A DNA stretch of 64,000 nucleotides from Candidatus Zhuqueibacterota bacterium (GCA_016928775.1 JAFGKD010000087.1:1-64000), one strand, 5' to 3'. Numbered from the stretch's first letter, positions 50,767-60,856 are shown. Numbers and translations are program-made. Notes: generated from the sequence alone by a model not told the origin.

Positions 50767-53712
50767 TTAACGGCTCATTATCCGCACCGGTCCCAGCAAT
50801 CCCGACGGCCTGGGTTTCGCCTCCCGCCAGGCGGTGGCGCTGGTGGGACCGCGCGTCAAATTGGTGTGCGTCAAACGTTCGTTCTCGGGGCGCTTGTCAT
50901 CCTCGATCAACCGGTTCAGCCAGGTGTTGGTCACTTTAACGACTAAAAAATTGTCGCCCGCGCGCAGCACATCCGTCACATCAAATTGATGGGGGGCAAA
51001 ATTGCTGATGCCGAGATCATGACCATTCAGATAAACCTGGGCCAGCTCAATGACTTGGCCGAGATCGAGCAGGAATCGACGATCGACCATCTGTTCTTCA
51101 GAGAGCGAAAGCGATGTCCGATACGTTGCCGTGCCGGAAAAAGCGCGCGTGCCCGGATCATCCGACTCCGTCCAACTGATCAGCCTGGCAAATTTTTGTT
51201 GTTGCCTGGCCTCCCAGCCGTGCGGGAAAGACACATCCCAGGGGCCACCAATGACAATCGTGTCGGCTGGCGAATTCGTCAGGCTAAATGAATTGCCGTT
51301 GTTGAGTTCGATTTCATAGTCTCCCGGCGATTCCGCGGTAAACTCTATGTTATGATGACGAACTTTGGCGTCGAATCGGCTAGCCGATGCGGTTTGGCTC
51401 GGAAAGATTTGTGTGCCCTGAAAACGTACATTGACAATGTGAGTCGGAATCGGAGATTCTTTAAAAATGACAAAGAGCGAACCATTCGGATCGAGGTTTA
51501 ACGGCACTCGAATACCGTCCTTCTCCTGAATGAATATGGCGCATTGGTCGATTGTGCCGCTGACCGGATCCCACAATTCGGGTTGTTTGTCAACTATGCG
51601 AAAGCGGACATCGATAGTGATGGGATCGGCTGTGGTATTACGCACGAAATATATATCGGCATTTTCAGTTTGACGATGGATATAATCAAACACGTTAGCC
51701 GACGGGGCATTAAGACATTCCGCATCCGGACCGATGCCCATACCCAGCAGAATCTCGCGGGCGCTTGTCCCGACAGCCAGCCGACCGGCGCCAATTTTTT
51801 TGTCCAGATTTGTGCGATGTCCGCGCCCCCAGAGGTTTTCGGCGATCTCCCGCAGCTCCTCCTCCTGTTGTTGATAATCCGCCAGGCCATAAATCCGAGA
51901 TGGTTTCAGCCCGATGATCGTCGCACCGGCAAACAGCAGATCACGGATTTTTTTGATAACCGCCAAATCCATTCGCTCATCTTCCGGCAGGATGAGCACC
52001 GGATACGACATGCCGCCTGGCAGCACGATTCGACCATCCTGCACATCGGCCATCAACAGCACCTCGGTGTTGATGTCGTCATAGTCGTAACCGTGCCCCA
52101 AACCGGGCCTTGCATGTTTCGGCTGGGTGAAATTGGGGATATCGTGGCCATAATAAAAACAGGCATCCGCGACAAATTGACCCTGCTGCAACATGGCGCT
52201 GCAGCGGGTGATGTATTGATGCCAGGCGTTCGACATGTCCCACCAGGTGGTGTTGGTATTGACGTGCGTACCGGCGCCAAACGACCAGCCCGGTTTCCCA
52301 GCCTCAGGCAGGTTATGCGACATGGTGTGATAGACGACGCGATTCATGCCCTCACAAAAAGCGCGGTCGGCAAACGGTTTAAGTGCCGCCGGGCTCTGCC
52401 GCCAGTTATCATGGCTGGTGAACGCTTCCATCTCGACGATGGTGTGACCGTAAATATGTGCCGCGCTGGCAATGCCTTTGACGATCTGCAGCTCTTCAAA
52501 TCCGTCCGGTTTGAGGCGGTCTTTTTTATCCACCCAAAACTCACCGCGCATGACATCGAGCGCGCCAAGGGCCAGCAAATCCTCGGTCGGCACATCGTGC
52601 AGCGGTGCGCCGGGGCCGCCGGCTTCGGAACAGATTTTCAGCCCATAGTCGTGGCAGATATCTCGCGCGTTGCGATAGAGATTATCGACAAAAACATCCG
52701 ATGTGGTTTTGCGAAAATCATAGAGAAAACGCTCGGTGATGTTTTTATCCTCGATGATCACACCAAATAGCGCCGGAATGAACGGCTCGATGCGATAACC
52801 GTTGCGCGCGTAAAATTCATCGGATAACGTCGGTGTCCAGATGATCTCGGCATTGGACTCGTAACTGGCCAGGTAAAAGCGTTCGAGAGACGTCTCATTC
52901 AAGGGCCCGACGCGTGCCTGCAGACGGTTGATGATCGTTTTAAAATGATCGGTCACCGCCTGTTTGCTGAAATGATCGATGGACAAACCGTGCGAGTTGT
53001 CGCTCGGCACCCAGAGCATCTGGCCAAAGTTGGTGCACACGGCGCGCAGCATCAGCCACTCACCCTCTGCAAGCTCAATATCGACCGCCGAACCGTCAAC
53101 GATTTTTATCTGCTCCCGATTTACAACGACTCCACTCTCGTCTAACGGGATGATTAAGGTCGCGATGTCCTGGTAATACCGGGGAAGGCCGTTTTTTTCT
53201 TTCGGCACGTGCAGTGCAAAAGTGCCGTAAGATTTGTAAAACGAATCCGGCAGCGCCGGAAAGGGAAGTGTTTTCTGATAGCGAATCGGGCCTTGTACCG
53301 TGTCCATTGACGCCACCAGATTCATGGCCGCCTGTTCCGGCGGGGTCCACGATGCACCGGCGTTCCAGCTGCTGGAAACGATCAGGCCCATTTTGAGCCC
53401 CAGTTTTTTCGCTTCCGTCAGCGCAAAAGCAATGCCATCCACCTGCTCGGGACTCATAAATGCCGGCCCGGCGGGAATGACGTCCCCGGGATCCGTGATG
53501 CCGAGATCAAAGACATCGACGCCGCCCAGGCCTTTGGCCTTGAATTCGCGCAGATCGTGTTTTATTGCCTCATAGTCAAAATTGCCATGCGGCCACACCC
53601 AGTAACCGCGCGGTTTGGCGGACTCGGGCGGATTTTCGAACACGTCCTGCAATTCACCTGCTGTTAAAATGAGTGGCGCTAATAAAATAAACAACATGAT
53701 CTTTTTCATCAT
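50767..53712 (-). CDS. GH106-family alpha-L-rhamnosidase
   Basis: A 981-residue exported enzyme with a signal peptide (IMLFILLAPLILTAG). The start of the catalytic part, PPESAKPRGYWVWPHGN, with LREFKAKGLGGVDVFDLG, is typical of GH106. GLKICSEAGGPGAPLHD and VEMEAFTSHDNWRQSP carry conserved acids of the barrel. The C-terminus holds a GH2-like sugar-binding beta-sandwich (LLDLGQVIELAQVYLNG, FDVTDVLRAGDN). The family removes alpha-L-rhamnose from rhamnogalacturonan, ulvan or glycosides. CAGGAG precedes the ATG-ATG start. It is followed by the sulfatase remnant and preceded by the isomerase-like gene. Confidence 0.85.
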   Translation of the reverse strand: MMKKIMLFILLAPLILTAGELQDVFENPPESAKPRGYWVWPHGNFDYEAIKHDLREFKAKGLGGVDVFDLGITDPGDVIPAGPAFMSPEQVDGIAFALTEAKKLGLKMGLIVSSSWNAGASWTPPEQAAMNLVASMDTVQGPIRYQKTLPFPALPDSFYKSYGTFALHVPKEKNGLPRYYQDIATLIIPLDESGVVVNREQIKIVDGSAVDIELAEGEWLMLRAVCTNFGQMLWVPSDNSHGLSIDHFSKQAVTDHFKTIINRLQARVGPLNETSLERFYLASYESNAEIIWTPTLSDEFYARNGYRIEPFIPALFGVIIEDKNITERFLYDFRKTTSDVFVDNLYRNARDICHDYGLKICSEAGGPGAPLHDVPTEDLLALGALDVMRGEFWVDKKDRLKPDGFEELQIVKGIASAAHIYGHTIVEMEAFTSHDNWRQSPAALKPFADRAFCEGMNRVVYHTMSHNLPEAGKPGWSFGAGTHVNTNTTWWDMSNAWHQYITRCSAMLQQGQFVADACFYYGHDIPNFTQPKHARPGLGHGYDYDDINTEVLLMADVQDGRIVLPGGMSYPVLILPEDERMDLAVIKKIRDLLFAGATIIGLKPSRIYGLADYQQQEEELREIAENLWGRGHRTNLDKKIGAGRLAVGTSAREILLGMGIGPDAECLNAPSANVFDYIHRQTENADIYFVRNTTADPITIDVRFRIVDKQPELWDPVSGTIDQCAIFIQEKDGIRVPLNLDPNGSLFVIFKESPIPTHIVNVRFQGTQIFPSQTASASRFDAKVRHHNIEFTAESPGDYEIELNNGNSFSLTNSPADTIVIGGPWDVSFPHGWEARQQQKFARLISWTESDDPGTRAFSGTATYRTSLSLSEEQMVDRRFLLDLGQVIELAQVYLNGHDLGISNFAPHQFDVTDVLRAGDNFLVVKVTNTWLNRLIEDDKRPENERLTHTNLTRGPTSATAWREAKPRPSGLLGPVRIMSR

Positions 53713-53745
53713 AGACTCCTGTGAGAACCATCGACGGACAGACTT

Positions 53746-55212
53746 TTACACATCAGAAATTAAGACGGCCTCCACTTTTAAAAATTCGCCAACCCTCCTG
53801 ATGGTCTCGGCTTTATGTCCAATTCCGAGGGCAAAATGGTGTGTCGGACCTTCGGCAAACCAGCGTTTGAGAAATGTTCGGACATCCGGCTTAAAATAAC
53901 CGCGCGTGTTGGTATTGCCCGTTGGTGGCACGGGACCAGCGACCGATTCACCTTCGGCCAAAACAAATTTGAACTGCCCATCCGCTTTTTGGGTGATGCC
54001 GAGCATCGTGATCGGGCCTTCTTTTAATTTGAATTCAACACTGGCGCCGCTGCCAGGTTTGCCGTGGTATTTGAGCAGGCTGCGCAGCACCGGGTTGCCC
54101 TGCGCAATATTCAGATGATGTGGGCCATCATGACCGACAAGCACAAAGCCGTCATTAAAATCAATGGGATGAAATTCGGCAAAACTGCCGCCCATGTCCA
54201 GGCGATCCATGATCATCATGGCGATGCAGGTCTTGAGGTCCGCCTCACCACACATAGGAAAACCAGCAGATGTGAGCAATGAATTGCCCACGATCAGATT
54301 GGTGACCAGGCGCCGCATATCCGATCCCTCTTCCGCTTCATAATAATACGCCAGGCCATCAAGCTTTTTCTCTTCGATGAATCGTTCCAGAGCAACGCCA
54401 ACTTTTGCTGCCTCACGTAAATCTTCATCGGTCAATTTACGGGTAATGGGATCGCTTTTTGGTTCAGGCGTGTCGAAAAAATTGAGAATGCATCGCACGT
54501 ATTCAGTCACATCGCCATCGTCAATCTTTCTATAGTGTTTTAAAATATCATCCGGCTCGGTCAACACGATATGGCAGCCAAATGTGCGGGTCAGCAGCGT
54601 TGGATCAACATGCATATCGAGCATGGCCTCCAGCACATGCCCCATGTGACCGATACGAGCCGATTGCAGATCGTGCAGGACGTAAGCGATACGGCAATAA
54701 TCAGCTATTTCCGATTCTGTTTGGGGATCATTCTCCAGCGTACCGATGATCATCGGCGGGATCTTTTTTCCCATTCTCAGGGCGACACTGGCGAATTCGG
54801 GCAATGCACAAATATCATCATTTAACAACTGCATACAGGTTGAGGATTGCGAGTAGTCCAATGCTTTCATCGGCTGCAGAGCGACAAGCACAAGAGGGAT
54901 TTGAATTTCCCGAAAAATTATGCCGATGGTGCTCGATGTGGCGTAGGTCAACATGTCACAAAAAAGCAAATCCAGGTTACCAGCCCGCAGTTTTGGGATC
55001 AGCGCATAGGCGCTTTCAGCATTATCGATAATGCCAAAGTTGATCACCTGAACATTCAGAGATTTGACCTTTTCTTCAAATCGTTGCAGTTTATGCACCA
55101 TTTGATCATAGAGGTTGGCAAACTGCTGCCAGTACACGTGGTGCCCCACGCCAAAAAGACCAATACGAGCGGACAGTTCAAAACGGCGTTGAATGGGATT
55201 TTGTTGTATCAT
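53746..55212 (-). CDS. L-arabinose/L-fucose isomerase-like protein
   Basis: A 488-residue cytoplasmic protein (490 if the TTG at 55218 is used). The N-terminal part (RIGLFGVGHHVYWQQF, LLFCDMLTYATSS) and the C-terminal part (TSAGFPMCGEADLKT, FVLVGHDGPHHLNIA, GNTNTRGYFKPDVRTF) place it in the arabinose isomerase-like group. GEADLK and the HDGPHH segment hold the metal-binding Glu and His. It should isomerise an aldose such as L-arabinose, L-fucose or L-rhamnose, but these relatives often lack known activity. It starts directly after the CE15 stop; no Shine-Dalgarno is visible, so it probably depends on translational coupling. Confidence 0.75.
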   Translation of the reverse strand: MIQQNPIQRRFELSARIGLFGVGHHVYWQQFANLYDQMVHKLQRFEEKVKSLNVQVINFGIIDNAESAYALIPKLRAGNLDLLFCDMLTYATSSTIGIIFREIQIPLVLVALQPMKALDYSQSSTCMQLLNDDICALPEFASVALRMGKKIPPMIIGTLENDPQTESEIADYCRIAYVLHDLQSARIGHMGHVLEAMLDMHVDPTLLTRTFGCHIVLTEPDDILKHYRKIDDGDVTEYVRCILNFFDTPEPKSDPITRKLTDEDLREAAKVGVALERFIEEKKLDGLAYYYEAEEGSDMRRLVTNLIVGNSLLTSAGFPMCGEADLKTCIAMMIMDRLDMGGSFAEFHPIDFNDGFVLVGHDGPHHLNIAQGNPVLRSLLKYHGKPGSGASVEFKLKEGPITMLGITQKADGQFKFVLAEGESVAGPVPPTGNTNTRGYFKPDVRTFLKRWFAEGPTHHFALGIGHKAETIRRVGEFLKVEAVLISDV

Positions 55213-55218
55213 ACGCAA

Positions 55219-56742
55219 CTAACGCAGTAACAGCATTCTTTTGCTTTTTACAAATTGACCAACTTTTAATACATAGACATAAACACCACTTGCTAAATCA
55301 GAGCCATCAAATTTTATTGTTTGTTTGCCGGCACGCTGTTTTTGGTTCAAGAGCGTTCCGATTTTTTTGCTGGTGACATCATAAACCGAGAGTTGAACAT
55401 GATCTTCGTGCTTTAAATAATAATTGATGGTTGTCATTGGATTAAAAGGATTAGGATAATTTTGCAATAGATCGAATCGATCCATCACTTTTTCAGAATG
55501 GCCGACAGAAGTAGGCTCATCAGACAGTTCCGGTGTCTCCCAGGTCATCCACGGGGACAGATCGGTTTTGTAGGGACTTTTGGATATGTTCGTATTTGCC
55601 GTCGTGTCACCCAGGAGAAATTTTTCCACAAAGGCAGTCACGTCCGGTTTCTGGCTATTCGGGAGCTGGCAGTGCGTATGCCCTCCGAGAATTGAAAAAC
55701 CAAATCGATCCGGTACGCCAAGAGCTTTCCAGACCTCGTGTGCTGTTTTACATCCGACGTGGCCGGACTCCTCTGCCATCCATTCGTAATCGGGATTTCC
55801 GAGCACGAACAACGCGCGCGGCGCCACCATGGCCATCAACTCGTGATGATCGTAAGGGAGCTTTGTAACCGCGTTGTTGAACTGAGAGAGGCCCGAGACA
55901 TACCAGGCTTGACCCTGGGCATTTCCAAGCGTCTCCCGGCTGCCGCTCAGAGTCTCTGTGACGCGCCAGGCGGCGTGCCCGCCACCGCCGGGTTCCTGGG
56001 CAATCGTCAGCGCAAGGCGCTCGTCTAATGCCCCGGAAAAGAGCGCGATCTTGCCGGCATAGGAGCAACCGGTCACGGCCAGACGCGAGAGATCGATATT
56101 GGCTTCCGGGCACTTTTCCAGGCCATCAATAATGCGACTGACGCCCCATGCCCAGGCGATAAATTTGCCCCTTTTCTTATCCGGATAAAGCTCGAAAAAA
56201 GGACCATCACCGCGTACGTTGGACCAACCGTTGGTAATTTGCGATTCCATGTAATGGATGGTCGCGATCCCGCGACTGGTGAAGATATCGGACGGGAGAC
56301 TACCCGTTGGAAAGAATCCAACTCCGATCACGGCCGGAAAGGGGCCGTCCCCGTCCGGTATAGAGATGGGGATAGTCAACGTGAGCGAGTCTCCTCCTTC
56401 TATCACAATCACAGTGAGCACGCCGTTTGCGAAGCTGGCTTCCAGGGTGTCCGGAGGGGCAGGTTTGGTCCCCAGCTCATAGTGCTGGATTTCAGCGCCG
56501 ATCTCGGCGCGACGGCACCGCCAATCATCTTTGCTGGTGATGCGGCCCCGGCTGGTATCGGACCACATAAATGGATCGGGCAAGGACTCGATTGTCGCAA
56601 GTTCGCTGAATGACGGCAAAGGCGGCGCCGGACAGTCCGCGCCCGTATTCTCAACGTCATAGACGAGGGGCATGTGCTGAGCTACTGAATTAACAATATA
56701 TGTGCTAAATAAAAGTGCTAATAGGATTATTTGTATTCTCAT
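55219..56742 (-). CDS. Secreted CE15 glucuronoyl esterase-like enzyme with sorting domain
   Basis: A 507-residue enzyme with a signal peptide (IIILLALLFSTYIVNSVA-like) and a CE15 alpha/beta-hydrolase domain. The catalytic Ser227 is in VTGCSYAGKIAL, the acid is Glu250 in IAQEPGGGG and the base is His357 in GGHTHCQLP. CE15 enzymes split ester bonds between 4-O-methyl-glucuronic acid of xylan and lignin alcohols. The residue after the Ser is Tyr; most members have Arg there (GCSRxGK), which may change activity. The last 80 residues are a sorting tail (LLQNYPNPFNPMTTINY). The start MRIQII at 56742 has AGGAG 8 nt upstream. Confidence 0.82.
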   Translation of the reverse strand: MRIQIILLALLFSTYIVNSVAQHMPLVYDVENTGADCPAPPLPSFSELATIESLPDPFMWSDTSRGRITSKDDWRCRRAEIGAEIQHYELGTKPAPPDTLEASFANGVLTVIVIEGGDSLTLTIPISIPDGDGPFPAVIGVGFFPTGSLPSDIFTSRGIATIHYMESQITNGWSNVRGDGPFFELYPDKKRGKFIAWAWGVSRIIDGLEKCPEANIDLSRLAVTGCSYAGKIALFSGALDERLALTIAQEPGGGGHAAWRVTETLSGSRETLGNAQGQAWYVSGLSQFNNAVTKLPYDHHELMAMVAPRALFVLGNPDYEWMAEESGHVGCKTAHEVWKALGVPDRFGFSILGGHTHCQLPNSQKPDVTAFVEKFLLGDTTANTNISKSPYKTDLSPWMTWETPELSDEPTSVGHSEKVMDRFDLLQNYPNPFNPMTTINYYLKHEDHVQLSVYDVTSKKIGTLLNQKQRAGKQTIKFDGSDLASGVYVYVLKVGQFVKSKRMLLLR

Positions 56743-56824
56743 TACGATGCTCCTTTTTTTCGGATTTTGGCACATCAAGGTGCTTTCATCTGACACTTGA
56801 AACCTTAAAGCTACTCGTGGTTTT

Positions 56825-58312
56825 CTACCTGTTCTTTAAATCACGTTCAATCGTTACCAATAACTTTTCATTAACGGGATAGAAAAATAAAATAATGCCG
56901 CAGACAAAGATAAAACCGGCTGGTATGACACTGAACAATAACTTTATGCCATTAACAATATGCGGCGTTATGGATGCTTGGGAGTCATAGCCGTACAGAT
57001 CCAGAATATACAGGGCCAGAAATCCGCCGATCGCTACACCCATTTTGATAGCGAACATAATCCCGGCTGTCACCAATCCGGTAGCGCGTTGATTAAATTT
57101 CCATTCATGAAAATCAGCTACGTCGGCAAACATGGAAAACAGGAAAACAGGCATGGCACCCGCTATTACAGACCAGATGAAATTGACAAGACCGAGTATA
57201 ACAAAATTATCTGTCGGCAGCCAATAGAACAAAAGATTGACAAACGCACTTGCCAGAGAAAGAAAGATAATGACCATCTTGCGATCAAATCGATTTTTCA
57301 GGTATGTGCTGATCAACACTCCGGCAATCATACCAAAAGTACCGATAGTTAAAAAGGTTGTGGTTTGATCAAAATCCAGTTTAAGCGCACCGATGCTGAA
57401 CGTCCAAAGAATGTTACTGCCGTTTCCGTTGACATAATCGAAATAATAAGCCACCATGCCATTGCGGATCATATTATGAATGAGCCAAAATACTGCCGCA
57501 ATAAAAATAACAATCCACGGGATGTTTTTGCTGACATCTTGGATATCCTTCTTAAAAGAACTCTTTTGTTCCACAGGAGGAGTCACGCGCTCACGGGTTG
57601 TCAAAAATGTAATGACGAGCAAAGCAATCGCAATTGTGCCAAACACACCCATTGTCGTCTGAAAACCCAGCGCCTGGCTATAGCCCAATTCCTCGCTATA
57701 ACCAGAATGCGAAGGAACAGCGCCAAAAAACTTGGCTAACGGGCGAGTGAATGTCGTAACCAATAGCATACCGCCGATAAATGCAAAGAAGAAGCGATAC
57801 TGAGACAAGGTTGTTCGCTCCTTGGGATCGGGAGTCATCACAGCCATCAGGGATGAGTATGGAATATTGATCGCCGTATACGCCATGGTCGCCAGAATAT
57901 AGGTGACATAGGCATAGACAATTTTCATACTCTGACTCCATTCCGGCGTGATGAACATGGTATAGGCCAGGATGCCGTACGGTACCGCCATCCACAACAG
58001 ATAAGGTCTAAATTTACCCCAAGGCGTTTTTGTGCGGTCGGCGATCATGCCCATTATGGGATCGTTAATCATATCCCAAACTCGGGTTATCAGAAACATA
58101 AAACTCGCCACTTTTGGAGTGATGCCAAAGACATCCGTATAAAATATCATCAGGAAAAAGCTCCATGCCTGGTAAAGGATATTGGACGCCATATCTCCTA
58201 AACCGTAGCCGACTTTTTCAGCAATTGACAATTTTCCATCCGACCGGGCAAAAGTCCAGGCTTTTGCATCCCATCTAATAGTTTTTATGGTTGGATGACT
58301 CTTGACCTCCAT
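56825..58312 (-). CDS. GPH-family sugar:cation symporter (MelB/XynP-like)
   Basis: A 495-residue protein with 12 predicted helices. Motifs of the glycoside-pentoside-hexuronide family are KVGYGLGDMASNILYQ, the cation-site segment DVFGITPKVASFMFLITRVWD with INDPIMGMIADRT, TPWGKFRPYLLW, and the later MPVFLFSMFADVADFHEWK. It imports a sugar, glucuronide or xyloside with Na+ or H+. It stands at the head of the minus-strand operon with CE15, the isomerase-like gene and GH106, and so may carry their product. The start MEVKSHP at 58312 has AGGAGAG upstream; the longer frame is not used. Confidence 0.87.
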   Translation of the reverse strand: MEVKSHPTIKTIRWDAKAWTFARSDGKLSIAEKVGYGLGDMASNILYQAWSFFLMIFYTDVFGITPKVASFMFLITRVWDMINDPIMGMIADRTKTPWGKFRPYLLWMAVPYGILAYTMFITPEWSQSMKIVYAYVTYILATMAYTAINIPYSSLMAVMTPDPKERTTLSQYRFFFAFIGGMLLVTTFTRPLAKFFGAVPSHSGYSEELGYSQALGFQTTMGVFGTIAIALLVITFLTTRERVTPPVEQKSSFKKDIQDVSKNIPWIVIFIAAVFWLIHNMIRNGMVAYYFDYVNGNGSNILWTFSIGALKLDFDQTTTFLTIGTFGMIAGVLISTYLKNRFDRKMVIIFLSLASAFVNLLFYWLPTDNFVILGLVNFIWSVIAGAMPVFLFSMFADVADFHEWKFNQRATGLVTAGIMFAIKMGVAIGGFLALYILDLYGYDSQASITPHIVNGIKLLFSVIPAGFIFVCGIILFFYPVNEKLLVTIERDLKNR

Positions 58313-58346
58313 AGTGTTGTGCTCTCCTCTTTGAGATATAATATAA

Positions 58347-58375
58347 AAAATAGCGATCAGGCTTTTATGAAGCAA
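58347..58375 (-). promoter_or_regulatory. Candidate promoter of the GPH-to-GH112 operon
   Basis: Minus-strand TTGCTT (58375-58370), 17 nt, and TATTTT (58352-58347). The leader to the ATG at 58312 is about 30 nt. Confidence 0.5.
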
Positions 58376-58410
58376 GCGTTTAATAACGTATCTTTAGTGA
58401 CGACCTTTGC

Positions 58411-58439
58411 TTGTGTTAATTTGTTCATTTACATATTTT
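58411..58439 (+). promoter_or_regulatory. Candidate promoter of the short GH106-like gene
   Basis: TTGTGT (58411-58416), 17 nt, and TATTTT (58434-58439), about 85 nt before the ATG at 58525. It is divergent from the promoter at 58347-58375. Match to consensus is moderate. Confidence 0.35.
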
Positions 58440-58524
58440 ATCAGAGTCTTATCTTTTCCTTTGCGCCAGCCACAACAAAGCATTACATTTAATATATCAT
58501 CCAAACGAATAAAGGGACGAGAGC

Positions 58525-60651
58525 ATGAAAGTCGTACAAACCGTTTTTGTTGTTCTCTTGTTGATTTTCGTTACCTGCACCCGGCGGCCCTGGCAACGAT
58601 TTAATAATCCGAGTATGGAGGAGTTGGCTGCCAATTTTCAAAAACCGCCTGTGGAGTATAGCATGACGTTTTATTGGGGATGGGATGGAAAGATAACTGA
58701 AGAGGTCATCGCTCGTGATCTAGACGCATTCAAAGAGCGGGGAGTTCATATCGTTACTCTTGAGTCGGGATATGACATGGGCCACCCCTATCTGTCCCAG
58801 GGCTGGTTTGATCTGGTGAAAAAAACCGTGGAATTGGCGCGAGAACGAGATATGCGCGTCTGGATTGTCGATGAAGGAAAATATCCCAGTGGATTTGCCG
58901 GCGGAAAATTTACCACCGATGCGCCCGATCTCAGGATGAAAGCTTTGGTCGTTGCGGAGCGAATGGACCTTGCAGGTGGTGACACATTAGTCCGCCAAAT
59001 TCCACAAGATGTCATCAGTGCGATTGCGATCAACCAATTGGATAGCACAAATCTCATCCTCGATGTCCGAGCAGGAGAATTACAATGGACCGCGCCCGAG
59101 GGCCAATGGGAAGTTGTTTTCATCAAACATGATTTTCGCAGTTCTCCCACACGAGCAGTGAATAATCCAACGCGCGGTAAGGATCCGAGCAATTCGCTCT
59201 GCGATTATCTCGATCCCGCGGCGACGCGTCAATTTATCGAATTCACGCATGCGCAGCATAAAGCAGTCGTCGGCTCGGAATTCGGCAAAACAGTGCTGGG
59301 CTTTCGCGGTGACGAACCGGATTACAGTATCCGGGGCATTCCGTGGACGCCGCAACTTTTTGCGACGTTTGAATCAGTGAAAGGTTATGATGTGCGACCG
59401 TACATTGCCGCATTTTTTTCACCTCGATTAACCGATGAACAGCAACGCGTCAAAGCGGATTATTGGGATGTCTGGTCAAATCTGTTTGGTGCAAACTTTT
59501 TTCAAATCCAGGCCGACTGGTGCGCTGAGCATAATGTGGAATACCTCGTTCATCTCAATCACGAGGACAAGATGGTGGATTTGATTCGTTCCGAAGGCGA
59601 TTTTTTCGAAAACATGCGGCACGTGCAGATGCCGGGCGTCGATGCCATCTGGGATCAAATCTGGCCGGGCAAGGTGAGTGATTATCCCAAGTACGCTTCC
59701 TCGGTCTCGCATGTCTATGGCAAACCGCGTACGTTCACAGAAAGTTTTGCTGCCTACCGTCCAGCGCCCACGCTCGAGCAGGCAAAATGGATATTGGATT
59801 GCCAATTCGCCCGCGGTATCAATATGGTTGAGGTCATGTTTGTTCCGGCATCGACCCGCGGCGAGCTTGGCTTGCATGGCTGGACCGCCTCCGAAGAATT
59901 TGCTTCAGTTGCCAAATATGTTCATCGCGCCTGTTATCTCTTATCGCAAGGTCGCCCCGTGGCGCACATTGCAGTGTTCCATCCCACTTTCAGCATTTGG
60001 CTCGGTTTTAACGAGTCGAATGAGTATACACTGCACCTCATGCAACAGCTTTTGGAGCATCAACGCGACTTTGACTTTGTGGATGAGCATGCGCTATCCT
60101 CGCAGTTGATTCTTGAGGATGGTGCTCTTAAAAGCCGGAGCGATCAATCTTATCGAACGGTGCTGGTGCCATCGGCCATGGCGATGTCTAATCAGGCATT
60201 GGATCAATTGCGCACATTTGCCGCTTCAGGTGGACAGGTGGTGTTTCTCGGTCAAACGCCTTCTCTTGTGATTGAAAGCACATTTAGAGACGCTACCGGG
60301 CCGGCGGATGTGAGCTGGGCCATCCACGAGCCCTCGGGAGAGCTCACGCCGCGGGTGATGGCGGCTCTGCCGCAACCGGATGTCAAGTTGGATGTTCCTG
60401 CTCCTGTTGTCAAATACTTACATCGGCGTTTGGCTGATGCTGATCTCTATTTCTTTTTTAACGAGAGTACCGAATCGCAATCGTGCAATGCCGTTCTACA
60501 AGGAAACGGGGCAGCGCAAGAGTGGGATGCCATGTCAGGAGAATTACGCAATATAGATGGCGAGTTAGCAAAAGAAGGATTTGCGAAAATCAAATTAAAT
60601 CTGGAAGCGTATCAGACAAAATTTATCATGGTGCGCCCGGTGAATCAATAA
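58525..60651 (+). CDS. Short GH106-like glycoside hydrolase lipoprotein
   Basis: A 708-residue protein with a lipoprotein signal (FVVLLLIFVTC). It contains a TIM-barrel part (SMTFYWGWDGKITEEVI, MRVWIVDEGKYPSGFAGG, VGSEFGKTVLGFRGDEP, VEYLVHLNHEDKM) and a later amidotransferase-like part (RTVLVPSAMAMSNQALDQL, GGQVVFLG). The arrangement recalls GH106 and allied uncharacterised glycosyl hydrolases, and the 981-residue enzyme at 50767-53712. It lacks that enzyme's C-terminal sugar-binding beta-sandwich. The protein ends cleanly, so this looks like a natural shorter form. Substrate is unknown; a rhamnose- or related deoxysugar linkage is a guess from family. Confidence 0.6.
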   Translation: MKVVQTVFVVLLLIFVTCTRRPWQRFNNPSMEELAANFQKPPVEYSMTFYWGWDGKITEEVIARDLDAFKERGVHIVTLESGYDMGHPYLSQGWFDLVKKTVELARERDMRVWIVDEGKYPSGFAGGKFTTDAPDLRMKALVVAERMDLAGGDTLVRQIPQDVISAIAINQLDSTNLILDVRAGELQWTAPEGQWEVVFIKHDFRSSPTRAVNNPTRGKDPSNSLCDYLDPAATRQFIEFTHAQHKAVVGSEFGKTVLGFRGDEPDYSIRGIPWTPQLFATFESVKGYDVRPYIAAFFSPRLTDEQQRVKADYWDVWSNLFGANFFQIQADWCAEHNVEYLVHLNHEDKMVDLIRSEGDFFENMRHVQMPGVDAIWDQIWPGKVSDYPKYASSVSHVYGKPRTFTESFAAYRPAPTLEQAKWILDCQFARGINMVEVMFVPASTRGELGLHGWTASEEFASVAKYVHRACYLLSQGRPVAHIAVFHPTFSIWLGFNESNEYTLHLMQQLLEHQRDFDFVDEHALSSQLILEDGALKSRSDQSYRTVLVPSAMAMSNQALDQLRTFAASGGQVVFLGQTPSLVIESTFRDATGPADVSWAIHEPSGELTPRVMAALPQPDVKLDVPAPVVKYLHRRLADADLYFFFNESTESQSCNAVLQGNGAAQEWDAMSGELRNIDGELAKEGFAKIKLNLEAYQTKFIMVRPVNQ

Positions 60652-60727
60652 TAGAAAGCGAAAGAATAGCAATCGATCACAGAGCACAATTTGGATTTTT
60701 TTCCTCACTGAAAAAATTTAATAGGAT

Positions 60728-60808
60728 ACGGATTTAACAGATGGGACGGATTTTCACGGATGCGAAGCGTTTGGCTTTTTTATATCCGTGCACATCCGTT
60801 CAATCCGT
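60728..60808. repeat. Inverted array of ACGGAT units (family 2, copy 2)
   Basis: The left arm carries ACGGAT at 60728, ACAGAT at 60737, ACGGAT at 60746 and ACGGAT at 60756 (steps 9, 9 and 10). The right arm has ATCCGT at 60784, 60794 and 60803 (steps 10 and 9). The core word is shared with 37135-37250. The gap 60652-60856 holds nothing else except an AGGAG before the GH127 remnant. Confidence 0.8.
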
Positions 60809-60856
60809 TTCCGCGTTCCATTTTTTCCAGGAGTTATTTGTAATAATGGATAACGT

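Noticed and set aside
51544..52770. 408-codon plus-strand frame
   Set aside because: Antisense to the GH106 gene, with composition rich in His, Arg and Gln and no domain.
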